Shown here: piece by piece, positions 1 to 7,832 of the stretch
Position numbering within the stretch: position 1 is the stretch's first letter
How the letters are laid out: each line of letters begins with the position of its first letter
NCBI GenBank assembly: GCA_027625095.1
Contig: JAQBXN010000008.1
Coordinates: forward strand, 62,001 to 126,000
Source of the DNA: Planctomycetota bacterium
GTDB lineage: Bacteria; Planctomycetota; PUPC01; JACPCR01
Reading direction: 5' to 3'
DNA length: 64,000 bases
Notes under the pieces: model-generated
Seen by the model: the letters and a program-made list of their open reading frames with translations, nothing else
Database searches by the model: none
What the model was told of the DNA's origin: nothing
Translations under genes and position numbers: made by a program

Positions 1-420
1 TTGAAGACACTTAGCGAAGCCGGAATCTCCACTTCGGTGCTGGTCGCCCCAATCATCCCCGGCCTGAACGACCGCCAGATTCCGCAGATCCTTCAGAGAG
101 CCAGTGAGTGTGGGGCACAGTCTGCCGGCCGGATTCTGCTGCGTCTGCCCGGCAGTGTGCAGCCGGTTTTCATGGAACGAATGGGAAAGGCATTCCCTCA
201 GCGTATCGTGAAGATCGAGAACCGGATTCGAGATTCGCGAGGAGGCGCCCTAAACAATTCGGAATTTTTTGAACGATTCCGTGGCCAGGGTGAATACTGG
301 GAGGGCATCGAACAACTCTTCAGAGTAAATGCCCGCAAGTATGGCCTTGAAGACCGCATGCAAGAAGTGGAGGTGAGCACTTTCCGGCGGCCAGGGCCAA
401 AGCAGATGGAACTGTTTTGA
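1..420 (+). CDS. Radical SAM protein, PA0069/SplB-related family, C-terminal part
   Basis: Only the last 139 residues or so are in the window; the Fe-S cluster CxxxCxxC motif and first half of the barrel lie upstream of base 1. The stretch APIIPGLND (residues 16-24 of the visible part), the following RLPGSVQPVF segment and the short C-terminus ending in QMELF resemble the family of radical SAM proteins related to spore photoproduct lyase (PA0069/Rv2578c type). Their substrate is not established, so none is assigned. The visible TTG at base 1 is probably an internal leucine codon rather than the start. It is followed by a gap of about 100 bases and a gene on the same strand. Family assignment is from remembered motif similarity, not a search. 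Confidence 0.7.
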   Translation: MKTLSEAGISTSVLVAPIIPGLNDRQIPQILQRASECGAQSAGRILLRLPGSVQPVFMERMGKAFPQRIVKIENRIRDSRGGALNNSEFFERFRGQGEYWEGIEQLFRVNARKYGLEDRMQEVEVSTFRRPGPKQMELF

Positions 421-466
421 CGTGATGTTATTGAATGTTGTCGCAATCAAATGTGGACGGAAGGTG

Positions 467-472
467 TATAAT
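467..472 (+). promoter_or_regulatory. Possible -10 box (TATAAT) ahead of the Uma2 gene
   Basis: A perfect TATAAT lies 49 bases upstream of the ATG at 522. No convincing -35 hexamer is found at 16-18 bases spacing, so this is only a candidate. Confidence 0.3.
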
Positions 473-521
473 TCGTTTCAATTCCTCCTGATTGCCAACA
501 GATCGCTCCTCAGAGGGCCAA

Positions 522-1220
522 ATGATTACTCAAGCCACAGCGCCTTCAACTTCAGACGTTGTCTATCCTGACAGCGACGGTAAGCCCATGGCGGATAATA
601 CACTCCAATACGAATGGATAAGCACCATCAAATCAGGTCTCGACAAAGTATTCGTGGATGACCCTGACGTCTTTGTGGCCGGCGACCACCTGTGGTATCC
701 GGTCGAAGGAAATAATAAGAAACGCATCGCTCCCGATGCGATGGTTGCCATCGGGAGACCCAAGGGGCATCGAGGATCGTACCGGCAATGGGAGGAGGAC
801 GGTATCGCCCCCCAGGTCGTATTCGAAGTTCTTTCGCCGGGAAATAGTCCGGGCGAGATGTCCAGGAAGCGAGACTTCTATGAAGAGTATGGTGTTGAGG
901 AGTACTACATTTATGACCCCGACAATCTACGTATCAATGGGTATCTTCGTAGCGATGGCCGGCTGGTGGAAATTCCACAAATGCATGGTTGGTCCAGCCC
1001 ATGCCTGGGAATTCGATTCGAACTCCTGCCAGGGCACGAACTGACGATTTACGAACCTGATGGCTCCCCGTTTATGACCTACCTGCAGATGGTTGAAGCC
1101 AGAGATGCAGAACGGGCTCGAGCGGACCGGCTGGCAACCAAAGCGGACCGGCTGGCAACCAAAGCGGACCGGCTGGCAACCAAATTGAGGGAGATGGGGA
1201 TCGATCCGGACCAGGTTTAA
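522..1220 (+). CDS. Uma2 family (DUF820) putative restriction-endonuclease-fold protein
   Basis: A 232-residue protein with the PD-(D/E)XK-type core of the Uma2/DUF820 family: PDAMVAIGRP followed about 30 residues on by VFEVLSPGN, then KRDFYEEYGVEEYYIYDP. The family is abundant in cyanobacteria and PVC-type genomes; its biological role is unsettled. The ATG at 522 is chosen over an in-frame TTG at 492 because GAGGG lies about five bases ahead of it. The C-terminus is a charged helix made of three identical seven-residue units (ADRLATK), encoded by an exact 21-bp tandem repeat, and probably forms a short coiled coil. A strong bidirectional terminator follows. Confidence 0.8.
   Translation: MITQATAPSTSDVVYPDSDGKPMADNTLQYEWISTIKSGLDKVFVDDPDVFVAGDHLWYPVEGNNKKRIAPDAMVAIGRPKGHRGSYRQWEEDGIAPQVVFEVLSPGNSPGEMSRKRDFYEEYGVEEYYIYDPDNLRINGYLRSDGRLVEIPQMHGWSSPCLGIRFELLPGHELTIYEPDGSPFMTYLQMVEARDAERARADRLATKADRLATKADRLATKLREMGIDPDQV
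1122..1184 (+). repeat. Exact 21-bp tandem repeat, three copies, in the Uma2 gene
   Basis: Three identical copies at 1122-1142, 1143-1163 and 1164-1184 encode ADRLATK three times. The identity at DNA level, including third codon positions, indicates recent slippage or duplication, and copy number may vary between strains. Confidence 0.9.
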
Positions 1221-1263
1221 AGCCTCACTTGTACCTGCAACAGTCATCAGGCATCCACATAAA

Positions 1264-1294
1264 AAAAGCCACGGCGCATGGCGCCGTGGCTTTT
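1264..1294. terminator. Bidirectional intrinsic terminator between convergent genes
   Basis: A 14-bp perfect stem (AAAAGCCACGGCGC, loop ATG, and its complement) with A-run on one side and T-run on the other. It sits between the stop codons of the Uma2 gene on the plus strand and the transpeptidase gene on the minus strand, so it can end both transcripts. Confidence 0.9.
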
Positions 1295-1344
1295 CTTGTT
1301 TGTTCCTTTTCAATCACGGCAGGTCCGTCAGCCTGCTCTCTTGA

Positions 1345-2328
1345 TTACGGGCGGATGATGACCTTTGATTCGTACTTCACGAGCAGGTCATAGAGCTCTT
1401 CGACATCTTCGTTCAGCATACGAACGCATCCATGCGACATTTGCTTGCCGATGCTGTTGGGCTCCCAAGTGCCGTGGATGCCATATCCACCATCGCGGAA
1501 TGTGATCCACCGAGTGCCGAGCGGATTATTCGGATCGCCGAAGTCGTAGTGGGCTCCCTCAACCCAGTAGGTCGGCTTTTCCAGCTTGCCAAGGACTTTG
1601 AATTCACCCACGGGAGTCGAATCATTTTTTCCGAGGCCAATCTGGAATTCACGAAATGCCTCGTCACCAAGGAAGGCAGTGAGGCGATATTCGCCCTTGA
1701 CAACCAGCGCCCAGAATGGGCCCTGGACAACTTTCAGATTCTGGCCGACAAAAATCCGGTCCCCGTCGATGCCGTTGATTTTCTGGATGAAATTAGCCGG
1801 TATCTTGTAAGTCTGGCCAATTTTAGTGAGAGTGTCCCCAGGTTTGACGGTGTAGGTCAAAGCCTTCGGATGAGTTTTGCCCGGGGTGACCAGACCTGAA
1901 AAAGATTCGTAAGTGGCCTTGGCAATTGAAGCGCGACCTGAGTTGGCGGCCAATAACCGCATCGTGCGAGCGCCTGAAGTGTTTCCACGTTCGGTGTATC
2001 GCCTTAACAAATCAGTGGCAGCCTGAATCCCTTCAACCGTACCTATCTTAGCCCACGCTGTTTTCTCCAACTCTTCGATGGTTGTTTCCGGCTCAGGTAC
2101 GGGCTCTGTTTCTGCTTCCGGAACTTCAGCCGGTTCTTCGAGCTCAGAGAGGGTGTCTTCCACAGGGACGTTCGACGAAAGCGGGGTCTGCTGCGTTTGC
2201 ACCTCTTCGACTATCGGCTGCTGGATGGTTTCGCCTGGTGGATTTTCACCATTGGGAAGAGGGATAAAAAGCCCGATAGCTACGCCGCCGATCAGAATGC
2301 CGGCAGCGATGATGTAATTCTGGTTCAT
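1345..2328 (-). CDS. LysM and L,D-transpeptidase (YkuD) domain envelope protein
   Basis: A 327-residue protein that probably cross-links peptidoglycan or attaches proteins to it in the periplasm. One N-terminal hydrophobic segment (residues 6-24) is followed by an acidic Pro/Glu-rich linker (about 30-88), a helical region, a LysM peptidoglycan-binding domain (158-200, TYTVKPGDTLTKI) and a YkuD catalytic domain with His285 in GYGIHGTW and Cys301 in the SHGCVRM motif. The ATG at 2328 is preferred to an upstream in-frame start because AGGAGGC precedes it at good spacing and the membrane segment begins right after it. Family function is well established; the specific linkage made (3-3 cross-link or lipoprotein attachment) cannot be told. 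Confidence 0.9.
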   Translation of the reverse strand: MNQNYIIAAGILIGGVAIGLFIPLPNGENPPGETIQQPIVEEVQTQQTPLSSNVPVEDTLSELEEPAEVPEAETEPVPEPETTIEELEKTAWAKIGTVEGIQAATDLLRRYTERGNTSGARTMRLLAANSGRASIAKATYESFSGLVTPGKTHPKALTYTVKPGDTLTKIGQTYKIPANFIQKINGIDGDRIFVGQNLKVVQGPFWALVVKGEYRLTAFLGDEAFREFQIGLGKNDSTPVGEFKVLGKLEKPTYWVEGAHYDFGDPNNPLGTRWITFRDGGYGIHGTWEPNSIGKQMSHGCVRMLNEDVEELYDLLVKYESKVIIRP

Positions 2329-2683
2329 ATACGCCTCCTGGGAGAATGGAGCATGCAACGCCAGCCACTTCGTTCTTGAAGAGGCCTGCGCATGACGGAA
2401 AAGCATGAAACAAACGCAACCAGCGAAGTGAGAGAGGTGCTGGCTGAAGGCGGCGGAAGAGGGTTTGAGGTGAGGCTGTTCTGTCGGCGGGAGGGCCACC
2501 GACGGATAGGGTGCAAAGATTACCAAAACTCAGAACCGGGCTCAAGGTGAATTGCACGCAATCCGTGATTTATTGCCTTATCGGGGAGAATTTGAGTTCC
2601 ACAGATACTTCCTTCAGCTTTCCAGTGGCCTGGATGGAGACCAGTTGCACAAAACAAAGCAGCCAACAAACATCATGTATGAA

Positions 2684-2899
2684 TCAGGAAACTCTAGCTT
2701 TCTGAGTGTTTTTGGAAACTTCGTAGAGTTTAAGATCACGCATGTAATCAGCGATCATTTCTCTGTAAGAATTGATGATCATGGCCTTGTGATCGCCATC
2801 CAGATCCTTCCTTGCTTCCAGTCTTGCTAACCTGGCCTTCATGTTTTGCAACTTGGACTTCGTTGACCGGTAGCCTTCATCTGTCAGGGGAGTGTTCAT
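2684..2899 (-). CDS. Small helical protein, coupled to DUF6932 gene
   Basis: A 71-residue, highly charged, all-helical protein (SKLQNMKARLARLEARKDL region looks coiled-coil). Its ATG overlaps the stop of the DUF6932 gene in an ATGA arrangement (2896-2899), so the two are translationally coupled and probably work together. I do not recognise the family firmly. Small helical partners next to nucleotidyltransferase-like proteins are common in toxin-antitoxin-like pairs, but that role is inference. An upstream in-frame start at 2965 exists but would overlap the neighbour by 70 bases and has no ribosome-binding site. Confidence 0.6.
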   Translation of the reverse strand: MNTPLTDEGYRSTKSKLQNMKARLARLEARKDLDGDHKAMIINSYREMIADYMRDLKLYEVSKNTQKARVS

Positions 2900-3303
2900 A
2901 GGATTAATTCTACAACTCCTTTGGGTTTGAGGTCCCTGTCTGTGCCAAAATCTGTGGATACCCACTGGTCCAGATCTTCAAAGTCCGCAGCAATCATAAT
3001 CTGGAGAAAAGGCCATTGCCTGTCTTCAATGAGCGTTCTTGCTCTCAAAAAATTGAATGCATCCTCCATTGGCAGCAGCACGATATCTACATCATTGGGA
3101 GATTCTGAGGCAGTCACAAAGCTGCCGTTGACGATCATCCTGACCTCACCCAGGTGAGTCATCTCAGCCACGAACTCTTCAAGTTCCTTAATCTCCACTT
3201 CTCTTTCAGGAGATCCGCTGCCAAATCTTTCGGAGAGTTCCTCAAATGTACAACGATGCAGCCCTGGCGGAAGGTAACCGTTTTCATTGAACTGCGGCAG
3301 CAT
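2896..3303 (-). CDS. DUF6932 family nucleotidyltransferase-like protein
   Basis: A 135-residue protein. The start FNENGYLPPGLHRCTFEEL and the core VNGSFVTASESPNDVDIVLL match the DUF6932 pattern, a nucleotidyltransferase-like fold where GSF and DVD would take the place of the GS and DxD motifs. The ATG at 3303 is chosen because a GGGAAG stands five bases ahead and the conserved region starts there. It lies two bases after the stop of the sugar-kinase gene and overlaps the next small gene by four bases, so it appears to be co-transcribed behind the kinase. Whether it modifies a macromolecule, a tRNA or a small ligand is unknown. Confidence 0.65.
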   Translation of the reverse strand: MLPQFNENGYLPPGLHRCTFEELSERFGSGSPEREVEIKELEEFVAEMTHLGEVRMIVNGSFVTASESPNDVDIVLLPMEDAFNFLRARTLIEDRQWPFLQIMIAADFEDLDQWVSTDFGTDRDLKPKGVVELIL

Positions 3304-3305
3304 CT

Positions 3306-4931
3306 CTACTTCCCGCGCAGTTCCCTCGAAAATTCCTTTAACGCGGGCGACGGGTCTTCGCCGCCGCGCAGCGCGTGGTCTTCGCATGCCTGGTAAAGCT
3401 TGCGGAACCGCTTGTAGGTTTTCACGGTTTCCTTGTCCGGTTTAATGATCGACTTCTTGACCGGCTCAGCGAAGCCCTTGATGACCGCATCCCAGGAGAG
3501 CTCAGCTTTTGTGCCCTTGAGGTGGCCGTGCGCTGCACGCAAAGCCGCGCCCAGCGCTGCGGTGTTGCCTGCTTTAAACTGGTAAACGCTGGCGTTGTTC
3601 ATGTCAGCCATGACCTGAAGAATCTCACGATTGGCTGAAGCGCCGCCAGTTGCGTAGATCGTGCGGGTTCGCACACCCATCCATTTTGAGTGGTTCGCTA
3701 TGGATGCCATTTGTGCTTCAATCACGCCGCGCACCTTGCCACGCAGGTCTGAAGTATCGAGCCCGTAGCGGATGGCCTCTGCTTTAGAGACGTGAGGTGT
3801 GATTTCCGGCGAAAAATAGGGCAGTATAATCTTGCCATGGTTGCCCGGCCTGGTGGTGGCAAGAATTTCAGAGAACTCGTCCCATCCGATATTAAACTGC
3901 TCCTTGATGTGTTCCCTGGCAAGCGAACCATTGAGGAAACAGATCAGGCTCATGTAGTCGCCAGTGGGTGAGCTGAAGACGTGACCCTCCCCTTCCTTGG
4001 AAATCTTCGGCGTGGGCATGGCGCCAAAGAAGGTGTCGCTAGTTCCCAGGCTGATACAGGCATGGCCTGGTTTGATGAGCCCAACGCCAATCAAACTGCA
4101 CGGGTTATCCCCAGACCAGGCGATAACGCGAGTGTTGGTCTTGAACCCAAACTTATCGACAAAATATTTGTTGATGCGGCCGATATCCGTATCGGAGGGA
4201 ACCAGCTTCGGGAGCCTGGAACTCAGGCCGGAAGCCGTCGCCTTGACCATGGTGTCTGACCAGTCCTTCTTTTTGATATCCATCAGATTCATTCCCGAAC
4301 CATCGCCGTGGTCGATGGGTGCATGCTTGCCGATCATGACAGAAGCCATGAATGAGCTGACCAGATGAATCTTTGCCGTCTTGGCATACTTGGTCGCATC
4401 ATAATCAGCGAATTTCTTTATCTGCGGGCCGGTGAACCGTTCAAAACAGCTCGAGCCGGTGAGCTCGGCCACTGCCGCCCTGCTGCCGATGTTTGCCTCG
4501 ATTGCCTTGCATTCCTCGGTAGTACTGGAATCCATCCAGATAGGAGAGGTCTTACGGGCCAGCGCCGGCTGAAGTTGCACATCAAGCCTCCTGCTTGCTT
4601 CAAGTCCTTTGAGCACGGCAGTTGCCCGACTGTTGAGATAGACACTCCCATGCTGCTGTCCCGATCCGGAGATCGCCTTGACGCTGGAAAAATCGAATCC
4701 CAGTGCCTTTAAATCGGCGAACAGGAGATCCAGGGCGGCCAGCCACATGAGTGGGTCGGCATGCACCACGTTAGGGTCACCATTGGGAAGAACCCCGTTT
4801 TCCGTGCCGAATTGTGGCAGCCTTTCATCAAAACTTACCGACACATCCAGCAAAGTCTCTCCCGTCACAATGTTGACGGCAATGGCGGACAGGCTCTGGG
4901 TTGAGGAATCTAGTCCCAGGTAGACAGACAT
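3306..4931 (-). CDS. FGGY-family carbohydrate kinase, xylulokinase-like
   Basis: A 541-residue sugar kinase that phosphorylates a pentulose or related sugar with ATP. The start MSVYLGLDSSTQSL carries the phosphate-binding DxST, GSGQQHGSVYLN matches the FGGY N-terminal motif, and WSGDNPCSLIG plus ISLGTSDTFFG form the C-terminal nucleotide-binding part; TGGASANREILQVMAD is the conserved adenosine motif. Length fits the longer, eukaryote-like xylulokinase branch better than the short E. coli XylB. GGAGA lies about six bases before the ATG. The substrate is not proven by sequence, so no symbol is given. The downstream DUF6932 pair is read through the same transcript. Confidence 0.85.
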   Translation of the reverse strand: MSVYLGLDSSTQSLSAIAVNIVTGETLLDVSVSFDERLPQFGTENGVLPNGDPNVVHADPLMWLAALDLLFADLKALGFDFSSVKAISGSGQQHGSVYLNSRATAVLKGLEASRRLDVQLQPALARKTSPIWMDSSTTEECKAIEANIGSRAAVAELTGSSCFERFTGPQIKKFADYDATKYAKTAKIHLVSSFMASVMIGKHAPIDHGDGSGMNLMDIKKKDWSDTMVKATASGLSSRLPKLVPSDTDIGRINKYFVDKFGFKTNTRVIAWSGDNPCSLIGVGLIKPGHACISLGTSDTFFGAMPTPKISKEGEGHVFSSPTGDYMSLICFLNGSLAREHIKEQFNIGWDEFSEILATTRPGNHGKIILPYFSPEITPHVSKAEAIRYGLDTSDLRGKVRGVIEAQMASIANHSKWMGVRTRTIYATGGASANREILQVMADMNNASVYQFKAGNTAALGAALRAAHGHLKGTKAELSWDAVIKGFAEPVKKSIIKPDKETVKTYKRFRKLYQACEDHALRGGEDPSPALKEFSRELRGK

Positions 4932-5150
4932 GTTGAGTCTCCGAGTTGCAAAATGCGGCTTCCAGGGGGATATGGTTGCGGATGGTATCCAAGATACCCC
5001 TGAAGCTCAAATTTCTTGAGTGGACACATAACCTCTTCTGCTCTCAAATCTGACTTTCTGTCGTGCATCGATTGAGAGCTTGAGCATGAAACAGCCCGAC
5101 AACTGCGTCACACCAAGTCGCGCGATTACTTATCTAAAGGCTTTTGAAAT

Positions 5151-6536
5151 ATGGACTTGACGGAACCATCCACTCGCATCTCAGTCATTGGAGCAGGCCA
5201 TGTAGGGTTGGTAACGGGCGCCTGTCTGGCACAAGCTGGGCATATTGTGACCATGGTTGAAAATGATTCGGCCCGTTTGGCCGGCCTCAGGCAATCACCG
5301 CCAAATGTCCCCATTTATGAGCCTGGCCTCCAACAACTGGTGGAACACCTCTGCCTTGAAGCTCCCGAACGTTTCAGGTTCACGGACAGTATCCGCGAGG
5401 TGGTGGCAGATTCTGAAGCGGCGTTTATCTGTGTCGGCACTCCGCAGGGCGAGACGGGCGAGGCCAATCTCTTTTACGTGGAACGAGTTGCCACTGAAAT
5501 CGCCGAGGCACTGGTTGCAAGTGGACGAGAGCACTTTGTGGTCATCGAAAAAAGCACCGTGCCGGTCCGAACAGGCGAAGCGGTTCGTCGCACCATGGAA
5601 CGAGTCCTGCGAAGGCATGGAAAGGACGAACTGCCGTTCGAGGTAGTCTCCAACCCGGAATTTCTGGCTGAGGGCACGGCTTTGAGGGACTTCATGTCGC
5701 CCGACCGAATCGTCGTTGGCGTGGAGTCCACATCAGGCGCTGAAATGATGCGGAGAATTTATGAGCCAATCATCAAGAGCAACGCTGACGGTAAATCGGA
5801 GCCGGAGATCCTTATCACGGATGTCCAGAGTGCCGAGCTCATCAAGCACGCTTCAAACTCATTTCTCGCGCTTCGAATTTCGTTCATCAACGCCGTCGCC
5901 AACATATGCGAACGCGCTGGAGCTGATATCCGGGAGGTTGCTCGAGGTATGGGGCTCGACCCGCGCATCGGGCCGCACTTTCTCAAGGCTGGCGTCGGCT
6001 TCGGCGGCTACTGTTTTCCAAAGGATGTAGCGGCGTTCTATCACATCAGCAAAGAACTCGGTTATCCGTTCGAGCTGCTGAAGAATGTCCTGGAGATAAA
6101 CGAGGGCCAGAGGATATTGGTGATCGACAAACTCCGTTCTGCGCTGTGGAACCTCAAAGGCAAAACCATCGCCATCTGGGGCCTGGCCTTCAAACCCAAC
6201 ACTGAGGATATGCGCGGCGCACCGGCACTCGACATCATCCATCTTCTGCAGCAGGAGGGAGCGCTAATCGTGGCCTACGATCCCGCAGTGACAAACGTCA
6301 TCGCGGAGGCAGTAGAGCTTAAGGATTCAGCCCTCGCGGCAGCCGAGGGTGCCGACGCCATTGTGCTTGTCACCGAGTGGAAAGAATTTGCCGAACTTTC
6401 TGATGAATCCCTCAAATCCATCGCAACCGCTATGGCCTACCCGGTATTTATTGATGGCCGGAACTTACTTGAACCGGAACGTATGAGGAACCTGGGATTT
6501 GAGTATCACGGAATCGGAGTGAGACGTAATACGTAA
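5151..6536 (+). CDS. ugd: UDP-glucose 6-dehydrogenase
   Basis: A 461-residue enzyme of normal length that oxidises UDP-glucose twice to UDP-glucuronate using NAD+, for surface polysaccharide. The N-terminal Rossmann motif is VIGAGHVGLVTG (residues 12-23); SNPEFLAEGTA (168-178), Lys232 in KHASNSF and the catalytic Cys288 in GVGFGGYCFPKD are all present; the C-terminal domain has IWGLAFKPNTEDMR. The last four codons, CGT AAT ACG TAA, are part of a repeat arm that continues into the intergenic region, so the terminal Arg-Asn-Thr is probably supplied by that element rather than by the ancestral gene. Divergent from the sugar-kinase gene, with 219 bases between them. Confidence 0.95.
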   Translation: MDLTEPSTRISVIGAGHVGLVTGACLAQAGHIVTMVENDSARLAGLRQSPPNVPIYEPGLQQLVEHLCLEAPERFRFTDSIREVVADSEAAFICVGTPQGETGEANLFYVERVATEIAEALVASGREHFVVIEKSTVPVRTGEAVRRTMERVLRRHGKDELPFEVVSNPEFLAEGTALRDFMSPDRIVVGVESTSGAEMMRRIYEPIIKSNADGKSEPEILITDVQSAELIKHASNSFLALRISFINAVANICERAGADIREVARGMGLDPRIGPHFLKAGVGFGGYCFPKDVAAFYHISKELGYPFELLKNVLEINEGQRILVIDKLRSALWNLKGKTIAIWGLAFKPNTEDMRGAPALDIIHLLQQEGALIVAYDPAVTNVIAEAVELKDSALAAAEGADAIVLVTEWKEFAELSDESLKSIATAMAYPVFIDGRNLLEPERMRNLGFEYHGIGVRRNT

Positions 6537-6844
6537 TGAGTAAGTTTGGGCTTGGGGGGCCGACGATGTTGAGATTGCGAATGGGCTTGATGCCCGATGC
6601 TGGATACTCGATACTCGATGCTCGTTGCTGGCTTTGAGCGTTAACGCCAATGAAAAGCTCCTTCAGTAAAGACACAATGGGCGAGAGTCGATAGGCGAGA
6701 ATCCTGAAGGAGGAAAGAAGAAAGAAGACTCCCCGCGGAGCGTGGAGACCACGATTGTAGAGCTCTGAATCCTGAATCGAGAATCCTGAATCCAACCCGC
6801 CCTCCCAACGCCACCAGCCCTCCCACCCCAAACTTACTCATTAC
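6533..6844. repeat. 312-bp intergenic element bounded by perfect 18-bp inverted repeats
   Basis: Bases 6533-6550 (GTAATGAGTAAGTTTGGG) are the exact reverse complement of 6827-6844. The left arm starts inside the stop codon region of ugd and the right arm ends 20 bases before the next start codon, so the element fills the whole gap. Inside are further 7-bp periodic tracts: GATACTC/GATGCTC units at about 6602-6628 and GAATCCT/GAATCGA units at about 6768-6792. No coding gene is supported. The layout resembles a miniature inverted-repeat element, but no target-site duplication was seen. Confidence 0.75.
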
Positions 6845-6864
6845 TCTTTACTCTTTACTTTCCC
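6834..6864 (+). promoter_or_regulatory. Heptamer-repeat leader (TTACTCA-type) before the MBL-fold gene
   Basis: Four consecutive 7-mers, TTACTCA, TTACTCT, TTACTCT and TTACTTT (6834-6861), are followed by CCC and the ATG at 6865. There is no purine-rich ribosome-binding site. The same design, heptamers then a C-rich trinucleotide then ATG, precedes four other genes in the window. Confidence 0.7.
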
Positions 6865-7521
6865 ATGAAAATCACCTGGTACGGCCACGCTGCATTCCTG
6901 ATCGAGACCAAAGGCATTCGCATTATTCACGATCCCTACAAATCGCCCGACTGCGGTTCATATGCGCCGATTGAAGACGAAGCCGACATTCTAGTCCTGA
7001 GCCATGACAACGAGACTTATCACAGTTGCCGCTCACAGGTCGGAGGCAATCCGGTGGAAGTGCATGGTGAAGACATTCACTGGTATCCGAAAACGGTTAA
7101 CGGGATCACCTTCACTTCATTCGAGGTGTACGAAAACGATAAGGGGGAAGGCCCAAACTACATGATGACCTACGAAGTGGAGGGCCTTCGAATCTCACAT
7201 CTGGGGGATCTTGGCCATCCCCTGAACCCGTTCCAGATGTCCGGCATCCGGGGCACAGACATCCTTCTGGCTCTGGCAGGCGGGCCGCCCACCATCAAGG
7301 TAGATGACCTCAAAGATCTGGTTGAGGAACTCCAGCCAAGAATCACCATCCCGATGCATTTCAAGAACGATAAGATCAAACTCAAAATCCGACCTGTCGA
7401 AGATTACCTCGATCTTTATTCAAAGGACCAATATGAGCGAACGGGCAAGCCCACCATCGAGGTGACAAAGGAGAACATCGGCGGTTACAAACCCATCGTG
7501 GTTCTTGACCCGGCACGATAA
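6865..7521 (+). CDS. MBL-fold metal-dependent hydrolase (COG2220-like) with altered metal motif
   Basis: A 218-residue protein of the UlaG-like/COG2220 branch of the metallo-beta-lactamase fold. WYGHAAFLIE (residues 5-14) with DP at 23-24, HLGDLGHPL in the middle and IPMHFKND near the end are typical. The usual HxHxDH loop is replaced by SHDNETYH (46-53), as in a subgroup I recall with S-D-N motifs, so the metal site is probably not the standard binuclear one. Substrate unknown. It lacks a Shine-Dalgarno sequence and starts directly after a heptamer-repeat leader. Downstream are 311 bases with no recognised feature, then a sulfatase. Confidence 0.75.
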   Translation: MKITWYGHAAFLIETKGIRIIHDPYKSPDCGSYAPIEDEADILVLSHDNETYHSCRSQVGGNPVEVHGEDIHWYPKTVNGITFTSFEVYENDKGEGPNYMMTYEVEGLRISHLGDLGHPLNPFQMSGIRGTDILLALAGGPPTIKVDDLKDLVEELQPRITIPMHFKNDKIKLKIRPVEDYLDLYSKDQYERTGKPTIEVTKENIGGYKPIVVLDPAR

Positions 7522-7832
7522 GCCCACCTTTCCATCAAGTTGGAGCTTTATTTCCTAACTCATGATCCAGGTACCCGAATTGTTTAATGGGTTGGACTCT
7601 GCCATGACAGGACGGGCTTCCACCAGCCACAGGATGAACGGGGCGCTCCGAGGATTCCAGCCTGTCGCACACTCAATCGTGTCGCTCTCAATTGGTTTGT
7701 CTTAAATTAGTCTGCCCATCTTGGTCGGTCTGCCTTCTCTTCCAGCCCCTCAACAATCCGGGTCGTGGAATCCAATTCAACGACTACCCTTTGGGTGAAC
7801 GCAACCCTCAAAAAAGCATATAGAAAAGAAAT
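7522..7832. other. Intergenic region with no recognised feature
   Basis: 311 bases between the MBL-fold gene and the sulfatase. I see no convincing open frame, terminator or promoter pair. The last 20 bases are A-rich (AAAAAAGCATATAGAAAAGA) and may hold an unstructured ribosome-landing site for the sulfatase. Confidence 0.5.
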
